The notes below the pieces were generated by a model, which saw nothing but the letters and a program-made list of their open reading frames with translations, did no database searches and had not been told where the DNA came from. Of a stretch of DNA of 28,744 bases, positions 1-8,222 are shown one piece after another (position 1 is the stretch's first letter; each line of letters begins with the position of its first letter). The stretch comes from a virus. The position numbers and the translations under genes were made by a program. The stretch is taken from positions 1-28,744 of IMG/VR virus record IMGVR_UViG_3300047472_000056; one strand, 5' to 3'.

Positions 1-1048
1 GAGACTCGGCAGCTTCAAGCACATTCATAATTTTATGGGTAATATCAGAATTACGAGACTTACCAAATTGACCTAATGCTTTAGGCATCAGATGTTCGGT
101 ATGTGTGAGTAATGTATTTGCTTCTACTACATGATGCTCTTCAATACTAGTTGCAAAGTGAGATGCAGATACTACAAGACACAACTTCAAGAGATGCGTG
201 AATCTTCTGTTACTATAGGATACAAACCTAGCATCATCAATAGGTTTATACGTAGTATAAATTTTTGCTAACAGGTCTCTAGCTTTGGGACTAAGTTTTG
301 CTTGGCCACGTGAAGTCAGTTTTATTCTTTGCAGCTGACTAGTAATAGTGCTAGTGGCTTCTATTGTGGGGATAACAGGAAACGGAATCTTCTTGCCAGT
401 ATTTTCCCCATATACCAGTAGTAGCCTTGAAAAGAATCCTTGGCCCAAAGTATCTGGAGGAAATGCATTAGCAAAGCTAACAGGGGTATTGCCACCTAAG
501 ATGTTAATCGTAGGGTTACGCACAGTAATTGATTTACTATTCTTAGTTCTGTGTTTATAATCTCCTGCGAAATCCCACATTGTTCCAAGAAGCGAAATAA
601 ACTCTAAGTTACCGAGTCCGATGAAATCATTAAACTCATCACAGGCAATATACATTTCTGCATCTAAGCCATCGCCTGCATCTTTTCCCCACAGGTTTTG
701 ATCAAGTATATCATCAATGGACTTACCACTACCTTCAGATTCCTCTCCCGCCAAGTCCATAATAAACTTTTCTTTACTAGACCTGTCAGCACTAATAGTA
801 GTATATCCTGCACCTATGAGAATTTTCTTGGCTAATTTAATTGCAGTACTCTTCCTAGTTCCCGGATCACCAATAAGCATTACATACAAATTGGGAAATA
901 ACTCCGAGTGTCCAAAGGGCAAAGAATACTGTCTCCCTAAGTAGGCACCCACCGCACTTAACATGCTCCAACGGTGGTAGAAGATTGGAGCCTCGGTGTC
1001 ACCTACATACTGGAGATATTGTTGGATGAAGCCATCTCCGTGCTCCAT
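1..1048 (-). CDS. P-loop replicative helicase/ATPase (DUF3987-like), C-terminus outside window
   Basis: Read on the minus strand from ATG 1048, this frame is open for 349 residues and runs off the window edge, so the C-terminus is missing. Seen: a Walker A motif GDPGTRKST at about residues 60-68, a Walker B-like stretch IACDEFND at about 134-141, and a sensor-like INILGGNTP near 181-189 followed by GFFSRLLL with a possible arginine finger. This layout matches phage ATPases usually labelled DUF3987 or helicase, which are thought to act at the replication fork. The family call is from memory of the motifs. The start is forced: an in-frame TAA, the stop of the upstream gene, lies one codon before the ATG. 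It sits 3 bases downstream of the 119-residue gene and is the last visible gene of the polymerase operon. A primase-helicase role is inferred. Confidence 0.8.
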   Translation of the reverse strand, partial: MEHGDGFIQQYLQYVGDTEAPIFYHRWSMLSAVGAYLGRQYSLPFGHSELFPNLYVMLIGDPGTRKSTAIKLAKKILIGAGYTTISADRSSKEKFIMDLAGEESEGSGKSIDDILDQNLWGKDAGDGLDAEMYIACDEFNDFIGLGNLEFISLLGTMWDFAGDYKHRTKNSKSITVRNPTINILGGNTPVSFANAFPPDTLGQGFFSRLLLVYGENTGKKIPFPVIPTIEATSTITSQLQRIKLTSRGQAKLSPKARDLLAKIYTTYKPIDDARFVSYSNRRFTHLLKLCLVVSASHFATSIEEHHVVEANTLLTHTEHLMPKALGQFGKSRNSDITHKIMNVLEAAES

Positions 1049-1051
1049 ATA

Positions 1052-1411
1052 TTATTCTTTCGGTACAAAATTAGGATCAGTTGCAATATCATATGCATCT
1101 TCCGCAGGAATATCTAGCTTACCTGCAATGGGATCACTAGGCATAATAATAGCAGTACGTAAGCTGGGATACCCATAAAGCTCTTGCTTCATACATGCAC
1201 CAACATAACTATCACGCTTAAGAATACGATCAGTAAAATCACGAATCTCTACGTGCATATCAGGAGACAGATTAGTTCCCTTCTTAACCATAGTACGGAA
1301 TGCTTCTGCCATACTAGCAGAAACAACAATATCAATACTCCCATCTGCTTGTTCAACACAGCTAATACGATTAGCGCGCTCAACAGTTTCAATGTTTCCA
1401 AGCTTTTCCAT
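1052..1411 (-). CDS. Hypothetical protein, 119 aa, between polymerase and helicase genes
   Basis: Small soluble protein of 119 residues that I do not recognise. It is preceded by a strong Shine-Dalgarno AAGGAG about 7 bases before its ATG. It has mixed alpha/beta character with no membrane segment and no cysteine cluster (single cysteines only). It lies 14 bases after the DNA polymerase stop codon and 3 bases before the helicase start, so it is almost certainly co-transcribed with both and may belong to the replisome. That role is inferred from position only. Confidence 0.85.
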   Translation of the reverse strand: MEKLGNIETVERANRISCVEQADGSIDIVVSASMAEAFRTMVKKGTNLSPDMHVEIRDFTDRILKRDSYVGACMKQELYGYPSLRTAIIMPSDPIAGKLDIPAEDAYDIATDPNFVPKE

Positions 1412-1425
1412 TTCTTAACTCCTTC

Positions 1426-3819
1426 TTATTCAGTCTCTGACCAGCGCAGTGCGCCCAATCCATCTTTACCAGCTTTAATATCAGCTGGCACCGTGTAAGT
1501 TCTTATATTCCCATCATAGCCACGAACCTTAGCAGCAACTTCCATTCTCTCCCTGACCATATCAGCAAGATACTCATGGCCTTTACGGAACTGGAAAAGA
1601 ATGCTATCGTGAATCTGCGCACATAACTTAAAGTGCGGTGCGTACTTAGGATTCAAAGCTATTTCATAGAACACTCGCAGGTAAGCTACATTCAGCTTTC
1701 GTGCGTTAAAACCTTGTGATACGTGGGCGACATACGAGTTTTTGTCAAGCTTGTTTTTTGTAGGAGTTCCGAAGCAGTATCGAGTCCAACCTTCAAGAGG
1801 CTCTAACTCCCAATCTACTTTCCATATTGGGTCTAGTCCATATACTTCTGGTTCATTGATAACTGCATGATGCCGCAGCATACGAGTAGTCATTACTTCA
1901 TGAGTAACTGCAGGATAATACACAGCACGCAATCCCGGATAGGTAGCATGAAATACTTCCAGCAAATGGTGAGCAACATCAAGCAAACCATAAGAGCGCG
2001 GAAGTCCAAGAAGTCTTTTAGCTTCCCAAACTTTATCTTCTCCCATAGTATCTACTAGCACCTGCTCTCCCATAAGATAGTTAGCTCCGTGATTAGTACG
2101 TTTAGCAAGATCTCGTAATGCTTTATCTAGAGTATTGCTTGTCTCATCATCGAAAATCTTTTCATAAGGAGTACCAAAGAAAGCACTAGCATTCACAGCA
2201 TGGAAGTCTCGCTTACCAGTAACAGCCGCAATAAGATTCTCTTCGCCAGCTAAGTAACCAGTATCACGAGACTCTGCTTGCTTAAGGTCACACTCAGCAA
2301 ACATAAAGTCTTCATCAGCAATAAAAGTTTTCTTAACTGCGTCACCGCGAGGCTGGTTCTGAATATTAAGCCCGCACCAAAAATGATGCTCACTGCTAGC
2401 CATGCGACCAGTCTCAGTAGTAGGGTTAATACTATACAATATACGACTAGTGCCCGGAAGTTCTTTACCTTCTACTATATCCTTTTTATTCATAAAAGGA
2501 ATCTGATCTTCAGGAGTTGCTACAGGAAGGTATGTGCCTTCCAGTTTACGCAACTTACGTATCTCCAGAATCTTATTAACAATCCTGCCATTTAATGGAT
2601 GACGCAGCCCCATTTTCTTAAGAGCTTTCTCATCACCATTAGGAATGTCTTCACAGCCTAGTACTTTACGCAGTCTTGTAACTTGCGGAGGTGAGTTAGT
2701 ATTAAACAGCACTCCCTGCGGAAGCCCTAACATACGAGAGAGACTGATAACTCCTGCCTCAATCTTCACATTAACTTCTTTATTAGCTGCTACAAGTGCT
2801 TCCATATCTCGCTTAATGCCAGTCATTTCAGACAGATGGCAAGCGAAGTTAAGTGGGAACTCTTTCTTATAATTATACTTAGCCCATTCAGGAGCTTCGA
2901 GCAACCAGTTAATTACAACAAGAACAGTGGTCCAAGTATCTAATGCATTGTAGCGTAGCTGCTCCATTTTATCAGGAGAGTCTGCAAGGTCTTTCCAATA
3001 TACTATTTCACGTACATGGAAAGCAGCAAGGAAGCCAAGGTCTTTTGGTAACTCTGCGTACCAGCAATGGAACATATTCTGCGTATCCCATAGCCAGTTA
3101 TATATTGGAGCCGCATAACGACAGAGATAGCTCACATCATACTTACCATTCTGCAAAGCCTTAGGAGCTTTTAAGTCCCAATTAAACTTACGCATAATAG
3201 TAACTGCGAACATATCATTCAGTTCAAGTACCGCAGTGTGTGTAGTAAACTTACCAGAATTTTTATCAAGAAACAAGGCAGTATAACTAATACTATCAAT
3301 ACGTAATCCTGCTCTCTGTGTTTCAATGTCAACTCCGATCATGATAGCAGACTCGAATTGCTTAAAGAGTCTCTGATAATTAGAGGCAGTCATAACTTCC
3401 CAGCTAAATGCCGGAGACTTATGCCAGCTTGCAGGTTCAGTAAGTTTGGAGATAAAACGACGAGCTATAAACTCTCCGTAAGGAACAGTAAATAGCTGAG
3501 CAAGAGGAGAGATAAATACGAACTCGATTCCTTGGTGCTTGAAATAGCTGCCTTGGTAATCTGCTAGAGATACTTTATCCTTATGGTTGCCCATATTAGC
3601 AAGTAGCTTTTTCAGGATAAGAGTATTTGTGGTGATGACCCCAGTAATACCGCGAGACTTACCGTTAGGTCCAGGAGCCTTACAATAGGCAATAACCTCC
3701 GCCAGTGTTCCCACTGGAGAGTATTTAGTAAAGACAGTAGCATTACCTACACATGGCTTGAGATATGGAGCATAGCTCTTATCTTCTTCTGTGCCAAGAA
3801 AGAGAAGTATTTCACTCAT
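1426..3819 (-). CDS. polA: DNA polymerase, family A, with 3'-5' proofreading domain
   Basis: Replicative DNA polymerase of the Pol I family, 797 residues. The exonuclease domain shows Exo I D164-x-E166, Exo II N224-x3-D228 and Exo III Y290-x3-D294. The polymerase domain shows motif A with D511 and E516 (DLKQAESR), motif B R569-x3-K573 through Y581, and motif C H737-D738. No 5'-nuclease domain is present, as is usual for phage replicases. Two positions are unusual. The O-helix residue equivalent to E. coli Phe762 is His577 (context KRTNHGANY). Motif C reads HDS, where the usual form is HDE. The gene sits between an 80-residue gene and a 119-residue gene in a leftward operon with recombination and helicase genes. 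The Shine-Dalgarno is weak (AAGAG). Confidence 0.97.
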   Translation of the reverse strand: MSEILLFLGTEEDKSYAPYLKPCVGNATVFTKYSPVGTLAEVIAYCKAPGPNGKSRGITGVITTNTLILKKLLANMGNHKDKVSLADYQGSYFKHQGIEFVFISPLAQLFTVPYGEFIARRFISKLTEPASWHKSPAFSWEVMTASNYQRLFKQFESAIMIGVDIETQRAGLRIDSISYTALFLDKNSGKFTTHTAVLELNDMFAVTIMRKFNWDLKAPKALQNGKYDVSYLCRYAAPIYNWLWDTQNMFHCWYAELPKDLGFLAAFHVREIVYWKDLADSPDKMEQLRYNALDTWTTVLVVINWLLEAPEWAKYNYKKEFPLNFACHLSEMTGIKRDMEALVAANKEVNVKIEAGVISLSRMLGLPQGVLFNTNSPPQVTRLRKVLGCEDIPNGDEKALKKMGLRHPLNGRIVNKILEIRKLRKLEGTYLPVATPEDQIPFMNKKDIVEGKELPGTSRILYSINPTTETGRMASSEHHFWCGLNIQNQPRGDAVKKTFIADEDFMFAECDLKQAESRDTGYLAGEENLIAAVTGKRDFHAVNASAFFGTPYEKIFDDETSNTLDKALRDLAKRTNHGANYLMGEQVLVDTMGEDKVWEAKRLLGLPRSYGLLDVAHHLLEVFHATYPGLRAVYYPAVTHEVMTTRMLRHHAVINEPEVYGLDPIWKVDWELEPLEGWTRYCFGTPTKNKLDKNSYVAHVSQGFNARKLNVAYLRVFYEIALNPKYAPHFKLCAQIHDSILFQFRKGHEYLADMVRERMEVAAKVRGYDGNIRTYTVPADIKAGKDGLGALRWSETE

Positions 3820-3847
3820 GGCTCTTGGGTATAGTTGTTATTAAAAC

Positions 3848-4087
3848 TTATTTAGGTCCGTTAGATGGGAAGTGTCCTTTATAGGGACCACTAGTCATAC
3901 GGATACCTTTAGGAAAATAGCTGCGGGATTCTGCTTCCCATTGCCAAGCAGGTAGTAATATAAATACATCATACATATGTACAATATAATTATAGCTTTC
4001 TTCTGCGGACCAATTAGGATTGAAACTTAGCGGAGCTTTAGCTTGTTCTAACTCTTCAAGCAGCTTAGCTATATCGTATGAAGCCAT
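3848..4087 (-). CDS. Hypothetical protein, 79 aa, upstream of DNA polymerase
   Basis: Small unrecognised protein with an acidic, probably helical N-terminus (DIAKLLEELEQAK) and an aromatic-rich middle part (LPAWQWE). Two consecutive ATG codons occur at 4090 and 4087. The AGGAG ribosome site lies only 3 bases before the first but 6 before the second, so I choose 4087. It lies just downstream of a terminator-like hairpin (4101-4160) and just upstream of the polymerase. Read-through of that terminator, or a promoter I cannot identify, must supply transcripts. Confidence 0.82.
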   Translation of the reverse strand: MASYDIAKLLEELEQAKAPLSFNPNWSAEESYNYIVHMYDVFILLPAWQWEAESRSYFPKGIRMTSGPYKGHFPSNGPK

Positions 4088-4100
4088 CATAATCTCCTAG

Positions 4101-4160
4101 CAAATGAAAATCCCCTAATGCAGAACTGTTAGATTCCACAGTAGGGGACTTGATATTTAC
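4101..4160 (-). terminator. Rho-independent terminator after the candidate ssDNA-binding gene
   Basis: On the minus strand the stem arms TCCCCTA (4148-4142) and TAGGGGA (4117-4111) enclose a 24-base loop and are followed by TTTTC. It lies 20 bases beyond the stop of the 4180-4668 gene. The flanks outside the stem (CAAATGAAAAT and CTTGATATTTA in plus orientation) are identical to those of another terminator at 16441-16490. Confidence 0.7.
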
Positions 4161-4179
4161 CGACTCTTACGAATCAAGA

Positions 4180-4668
4180 TTAGATCAGGGACAGAGCATT
4201 CAGCTGAGTGTAGTACTTAATGTTCTGTTTGTCTTTGTCATTCTTACGAACACCAGTAGACACCAGAACTTCAAAGCCATTAGCTTGTTCCATGATTTCA
4301 CGGTTGGTTTTAGCATCCGGGAAAGCAGGCGCCAGCGACTTCAGAACTTCTTTCAGCTGACCTTCAGCCAGTTCATTACGAACAATCTTCTCGCCATCTT
4401 TCTTCTTCAGCATGAAGGCTACGTTAGTAAAGTCACCAGCTTTCGGAGGAACATCTTCCGGATTAAGCAGCTCAACACTTTCAACACAAACCAGTTTCAG
4501 ATCTACCGCAGGAAGATCATTAATCTTCTTAGTAGGATCAAAGAAAATCTGAACCTTATGAGCACCAGCAGCAAACGGTTTAAATTCCGGCATATCTGCC
4601 AGATCATCCAGAGTGCTATCCAGCAGATCATCGAAGGAAACGTTCTGGTTCAGGTCTTGGTCGGACAT
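4180..4668 (-). CDS. Candidate ssDNA-binding protein, 162 aa
   Basis: Acidic N-terminal tail (DDLLDSTLDDLADMPEF), then a beta-rich core with KVQIFF, DLKLVCVES, FTNVAFMLKKKDGEK and FEVLVSTG, and a C-terminal strand IKYYTQLNALSLI. I do not recognise a named family. The beta-barrel-like pattern and the location between a Sak4-like ATPase and the polymerase make a single-strand DNA-binding role plausible, because Sak4-type annealases are known to work with phage SSB proteins; this is inference. Start choice: an in-frame TTG at 4680 overlaps the ribosome site itself (TTGGAG). The ATG at 4668 has GGAG 6 bases upstream and is clearly the better start. A terminator follows at 4101-4160. Confidence 0.85.
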   Translation of the reverse strand: MSDQDLNQNVSFDDLLDSTLDDLADMPEFKPFAAGAHKVQIFFDPTKKINDLPAVDLKLVCVESVELLNPEDVPPKAGDFTNVAFMLKKKDGEKIVRNELAEGQLKEVLKSLAPAFPDAKTNREIMEQANGFEVLVSTGVRKNDKDKQNIKYYTQLNALSLI

Positions 4669-4746
4669 TTGATTCTCCAATTATTAAGTAAAGTAAAAGA
4701 AAGGGAAAAGAAAGGAAAAGTAATTTAAGATTAAAGTTCCTTGTTA

Positions 4747-5262
4747 CTACTCATGCTTATAGCCATTTGTTGCTTTAAGGCTCTGCTCAATACTACTATT
4801 GATACGATCTTCCAGACCAACGTAGCCTGCAATATCTACCAAACTGTCACGATGGTGCGGATTAGTTGCGAGCCGCGCCTGTTTCAGTAATCGCATCATA
4901 CCAGCTACGTCCTCGACTGTCAAGCGGGGATCAATAGACTTAGCAGCTTGAATGTGAATATTCCAGTAAGCTGCGATGGTGCGCAAGTTCTTACCTGGAT
5001 CACCGTAAGTCTGCTCACGATCACCAAAGATAATTTGATGTGCTTCTTGAAGAGCAGACATCTCAGTAACTGCATTAGATACAGCTTCTGTTATGGCAGG
5101 CGCAAGAAAACCTTGATCTGCAACTATGCTAATCTTAGCACTAGTGCCATCTTCGAGAATAGTAATATCTGCCCCTTTCTTTCCAAGCTCAGAAGCAAGC
5201 CAGTTAACAAAGGTAGTCTTACCAGACTTACGTTTACCACTTACTACGATTTGAATATTCAT
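4747..5262 (-). CDS. P-loop fragment fused to DUF6378-like domain, 171 aa
   Basis: Two-part protein. Residues 1-45 look like the start of a P-loop NTPase, with strand NIQIVVS, Walker A SGKRKSGKTT and a second strand ADITILEDGT. No Walker B or later NTPase motifs follow. Residues from about 80 carry FGDREQTYGDPGKNLRTIAAYW, then VEDVAGMMRLLKQARLATNP and HHRDSLVDIAGYVGLEDR, which I recognise as the phage DUF6378 pattern. That domain is common next to nucleotide metabolism genes and has no established activity. The start overlaps the stop of the Sak4-like gene (ATGA, 5259-5262), which implies translational coupling. The function is unknown; nucleotide handling is a guess from the P-loop and the neighbourhood. 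Confidence 0.85.
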   Translation of the reverse strand: MNIQIVVSGKRKSGKTTFVNWLASELGKKGADITILEDGTSAKISIVADQGFLAPAITEAVSNAVTEMSALQEAHQIIFGDREQTYGDPGKNLRTIAAYWNIHIQAAKSIDPRLTVEDVAGMMRLLKQARLATNPHHRDSLVDIAGYVGLEDRINSSIEQSLKATNGYKHE

Positions 5263-6278
5263 TTAACACCTTCCTTATCTTGGATTTGCTTTAGTTTTAA
5301 ATTATGCAGCGAACGCTGAGAAGGAGTAAGCTTACTAACATCTACTTGCATAAGCTTCTCAAGTTCTGAAAGTTCTCCTTCTGCTTGCTGCGCAGGTACT
5401 ACTGCTTGTGATACTACTGCGGGGGATGCTACTACCACGGTAGCTGATTCTTGCTCAGTGCTGCTACCATTAGGCATACCAAAGTTAGGAAGCTTCCAAG
5501 TTGTAAATACATCCAGAAGTGAACCACCTTCTTTACTAGCTTCCAATTTGATATCGGTACGAGAACCAGTGAGAACAGTAGTACTGTAATCAGTAGCTGA
5601 GCCAACAACATGCTTTTTGTTGACAAGGTTACAGTATACCACGTGGTCAAAGTATTTAGCAGTATTACGACTGCTATTACTGGACCCTCCGACTGGTACA
5701 ATCTTAGTTCTTCCGTCTTCAAATTTCACCTCCTCTTCGTGGGTGATAAAGACTGCATTATACTTAGCTACCTGAATAGCAGATAAGAATTTTTCCATCA
5801 ACAATTTAAGTGCGCCCCAGTCATCAAGCTGACACTTATAGGTATCATCCTGATTCTTAGTAATGTGAGCAAGTGCAGACTGTGCAATCTGAGTACCACT
5901 ATCAAATACAACTACCCAGCTAGCATCCAGTTCATCAAGACATACACGCTCTTGAGTACGTCCAGTTTTCTTACAGATAGGGCAATCAACTTTGCTGTGA
6001 TCTTCGCAGATCATAACTGCCTTGCCTTTAACTACCTTAAGCATCGTTTCGATTGCAATAGGATAGTCTTTTGAATCCCGTATCTTGATGAGATTAATGC
6101 GTTCTTGCCATTCGACTGGAAGCTTAAGCAAAGTGCTAGCACCATTTTCCAAATCGAACCAAAGCAAGTTATATCTTTCAGCAAGCTTACCTGCAAGCTC
6201 AGTCTTACCAGACTTAGGTGGACCAAAGAGACAGACGCGCTGCTCCATAGTCCTTGCAATTGTAGTAAGTTTAGCCAC
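5259..6278 (-). CDS. Sak4-like RecA-fold ATPase (annealing/recombination), with zinc-ribbon insert
   Basis: Phage RecA-fold nucleotide-binding protein of the AAA_24/Sak4 type, 339 residues. Seen: Walker A GPPKSGKT at 19-26, second strand FDLENG at 41-46, Walker B-like VVVFDSG around 123-129, and the conserved ITHEE strand end near 197-201. A cysteine-rich insert (C91, H94, C99, C102, C113; CPIC then C) looks like a small zinc ribbon. The last 70 residues are low-complexity and Val/Ala/Gln-rich, followed by a helical end. Sak4 proteins promote annealing or strand exchange with SSB; here the neighbours are a PD-(D/E)XK nuclease and a candidate SSB. The start codon is GTG at 6278 with AGGA 8 bases upstream. 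It overlaps the preceding 88-residue gene by 8 bases and the next gene by 4. Confidence 0.88.
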   Translation of the reverse strand: MAKLTTIARTMEQRVCLFGPPKSGKTELAGKLAERYNLLWFDLENGASTLLKLPVEWQERINLIKIRDSKDYPIAIETMLKVVKGKAVMICEDHSKVDCPICKKTGRTQERVCLDELDASWVVVFDSGTQIAQSALAHITKNQDDTYKCQLDDWGALKLLMEKFLSAIQVAKYNAVFITHEEEVKFEDGRTKIVPVGGSSNSSRNTAKYFDHVVYCNLVNKKHVVGSATDYSTTVLTGSRTDIKLEASKEGGSLLDVFTTWKLPNFGMPNGSSTEQESATVVVASPAVVSQAVVPAQQAEGELSELEKLMQVDVSKLTPSQRSLHNLKLKQIQDKEGVK

Positions 6279-6537
6279 GTTTCAATTCCTTTCTAAGTTC
6301 TTGAGCTTTTTTAATTCGTTTGATCTCGCGATCACAGACAAGACAAATGACATCACGAGTGCTCTTACTAATAATCTCAGCTGCTCGTTGATTGCTAATC
6401 TGAGACTTAACTCCTGCAAGAACAAATAAGGCAAAGTTTTCAACTGCAGCAAAGCGTTGCGATTCTGTTTGCGGCTTACCGTTTCTACGATCAGTCTTGT
6501 TTCCTGGCAGGCCAGATCTAGTATTTTGCAAACTCAT
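6271..6537 (-). CDS. Hypothetical basic protein, 88 aa
   Basis: Short, strongly basic, largely helical protein, with Lys/Arg-rich ends (NKTDRRNGK and KRIKKAQELRKELKRG). I do not recognise a family. A single CLVC pair occurs near the C-terminal third. It overlaps the nuclease gene by 4 bases at its start and the Sak4-like gene by 8 bases at its end, so it is translated as part of the same operon. The charge makes nucleic-acid contact or an accessory role for its neighbours possible, but nothing shows it directly. Confidence 0.8.
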   Translation of the reverse strand: MSLQNTRSGLPGNKTDRRNGKPQTESQRFAAVENFALFVLAGVKSQISNQRAAEIISKSTRDVICLVCDREIKRIKKAQELRKELKRG

Positions 6538-7571
6538 AACATTGTGTCTCCGTCTTGGGGAACTGCTTCGTTGTAAGGAATTATAGGAATAACTTTACTC
6601 AACTGGCCTTCAATAATCTGGTCCAGAGTTAATTCAACATCATACTTCTTATCATCTACCACAGACTCCAAAGAAAACGGATTAGTAATAAGATGAGTGG
6701 ACAAAGTACATTGATTAAGATACTCGCAATCACGAAAGAAATCCATACAAGATTCTCCTCGCATGGGATATACTCCGGTGTTCTGGTAGAGTTTAATCGT
6801 TTCAACGTCAAGCAGAAGTTCTTGAATCCACGTTGCACGCTGGAGATACGTCTTTGTAAACTGAAGAGTTTCATAAGCCATATCCTTAGTAAGATATACT
6901 AGATAGAGAACTTCATAGCTTGATATCTCTGGTGCGATAACGTCAAGAACAACTGAGTATCCGACGGCTTGTGAAGAATTCTTATATTGCGTTGCATGGA
7001 GCGTGTTAGAGCTGCTTGTTTTGCACTCCAAGACGAGAATCTTACCTGTAACTTTATGTTTGAGGACCGCATCAACGCTTCCTCGATACTTAAAGCCATC
7101 AGGTAAATGAATCCTAAATGATAGTTCCTTAGCCGGCTTTCCTTGATAGTAGAGTAGTTCGTAATCCTCAAGAAATCCATTATTACGTAAGGAAATAAAG
7201 CGTTGAATTGCTGCGACTGCAAGGTAGAATGACTTATTTTGCTTTTCATTTCTATCTTCCAGATTCGCATGGAAGCCAAGGAACATCTTCCACAATACGT
7301 GTACTTCATCGACGCCGTCAATAACATCTTGAATTCCCTCCCCAACTACGTGGCCAAATGCAAACGTAAGGTTCTGGTTTGTTTCTGCTTCTGGGTCCAT
7401 ATCATCCTCAGTAGCTTTAAGCTTATAAAGCTGATACTTACGAGGGCACAGATGCAGTAGCAGGTTACTACTATAAGAGAGTAACTTTAAACGCGGATCA
7501 AATCCATTATATTCTGCCGGAAGTTCTACTACCGTAGAAGCACTCACCTTTTCATCCAGGAAGTCGCTCAT
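6534..7571 (-). CDS. PD-(D/E)XK exonuclease, Cas4/RecB-like, probable Fe-S cluster
   Basis: Nuclease of the RecB/Cas4 superfamily, 345 residues. Seen: the entry helix SYSSNLLLHLCPRKY (30-45), motif II GSVDAV with D167, motif III LECKT with E182 and K184, and the QAVGY (Q-x3-Y, Q201/Y205) motif typical of RecB-like nucleases. Cys42 together with C275, C282 and C288 in the C-terminal CMDFFRDCEYLNQC region reproduces the one-plus-three cysteine spacing that holds a 4Fe-4S cluster in Cas4 and AddB. The likely role is DNA end resection for phage recombination or host DNA breakdown, paired with the Sak4-like gene immediately downstream. Its start overlaps the end of the 95-residue gene by 20 bases. 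Confidence 0.88.
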   Translation of the reverse strand: MSDFLDEKVSASTVVELPAEYNGFDPRLKLLSYSSNLLLHLCPRKYQLYKLKATEDDMDPEAETNQNLTFAFGHVVGEGIQDVIDGVDEVHVLWKMFLGFHANLEDRNEKQNKSFYLAVAAIQRFISLRNNGFLEDYELLYYQGKPAKELSFRIHLPDGFKYRGSVDAVLKHKVTGKILVLECKTSSSNTLHATQYKNSSQAVGYSVVLDVIAPEISSYEVLYLVYLTKDMAYETLQFTKTYLQRATWIQELLLDVETIKLYQNTGVYPMRGESCMDFFRDCEYLNQCTLSTHLITNPFSLESVVDDKKYDVELTLDQIIEGQLSKVIPIIPYNEAVPQDGDTML

Positions 7572-7839
7572 GATTTTCCTTCTCCATTTCCATTAGCTTT
7601 AAATACAGATTACCCTGTGAGCAATTTAAAATAGTCGCTAACTCTTGAAGCTCATAGCTACCGCAGAACCAAGGTATCTTATCATTGTTCTCAGTGCGGC
7701 AGATTAGATCTCTTACTTCTTCTTCAAGTAACCAGCTAACGAATATTTTAAAGTTCTCAAAATAATTAACATAGAAGAACCTCCGATGTTGCGGATATAG
7801 CTTAAGAATAGCAGTCATCAGAGGATCTTCTAACTTCAT
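7552..7839 (-). CDS. Hypothetical protein, 95 aa
   Basis: Unrecognised small protein rich in aromatic residues (RRFFYVNYFENFKIF), with a helical C-terminal half. ELATILNCSQGNLYLKLMEME could form a helix-turn-helix, but the match is loose. It overlaps the nuclease gene by 20 bases and follows the 117-residue gene by 8 bases, so it belongs to the recombination operon. A regulatory or accessory role cannot be shown. Confidence 0.78.
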   Translation of the reverse strand: MKLEDPLMTAILKLYPQHRRFFYVNYFENFKIFVSWLLEEEVRDLICRTENNDKIPWFCGSYELQELATILNCSQGNLYLKLMEMEKENHERLPG

Positions 7840-7847
7840 TTTAATAC

Positions 7848-8201
7848 CTATTGAGGAGTAGTGGGACCAGGAACAAACGTACTGCGCTCACCAGCTTCTG
7901 CTTGAGTTTTGTGGTAAGCAATAATAGTATGCGTTTGGATATGAGACATAATGTCAGCAATAGGGACATCAAGTTCATAGTGGGAAGTTAATACAAACTC
8001 ATTGCTATTATGATCAGTGAATACAATAAGCACACTAGTGCATTCAGGTATCATACTAGGCTTAGTAGTGGCAGAATAGATGGCAAGCTTACCGCCATGG
8101 TAGTCTCCGTACCACAAAGGTTTTTTAAGATCAGCTACAATTAATTCAATACTATCTTGTAGCTGTACGGTGACTCCTTGCACAGTGGTATTCTCACTCA
8201 T
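7848..8201 (-). CDS. Hypothetical protein, 117 aa
   Basis: Unrecognised protein with alternating strands (SIELIVADL, KLAIYSA, TSVLIVFTDH, EFVLTSHYELDVP) and a helix IADIMSHIQTHTIIAYHKTQAEA. This suggests a compact alpha/beta or barrel fold. The start was chosen at ATG 8201: the longer frame begins at a TTG (8213) that is part of the ribosome site TTGGAG, exactly as at the 4668 gene, with GGAG 6 bases before the ATG. It lies 8 bases before the next gene in the recombination operon. Confidence 0.82.
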   Translation of the reverse strand: MSENTTVQGVTVQLQDSIELIVADLKKPLWYGDYHGGKLAIYSATTKPSMIPECTSVLIVFTDHNSNEFVLTSHYELDVPIADIMSHIQTHTIIAYHKTQAEAGERSTFVPGPTTPQ

Positions 8202-8222
8202 TAGATTCTCCAATTATGGATA

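Noticed and set aside
1-1000. CTAG tetranucleotide appears common (seven in the first 1000 bases), although many proteobacterial genomes avoid it.
   Set aside because: The count is only about twice a rough composition-based expectation and was made over a small sample; not a firm signal without a whole-genome calculation.
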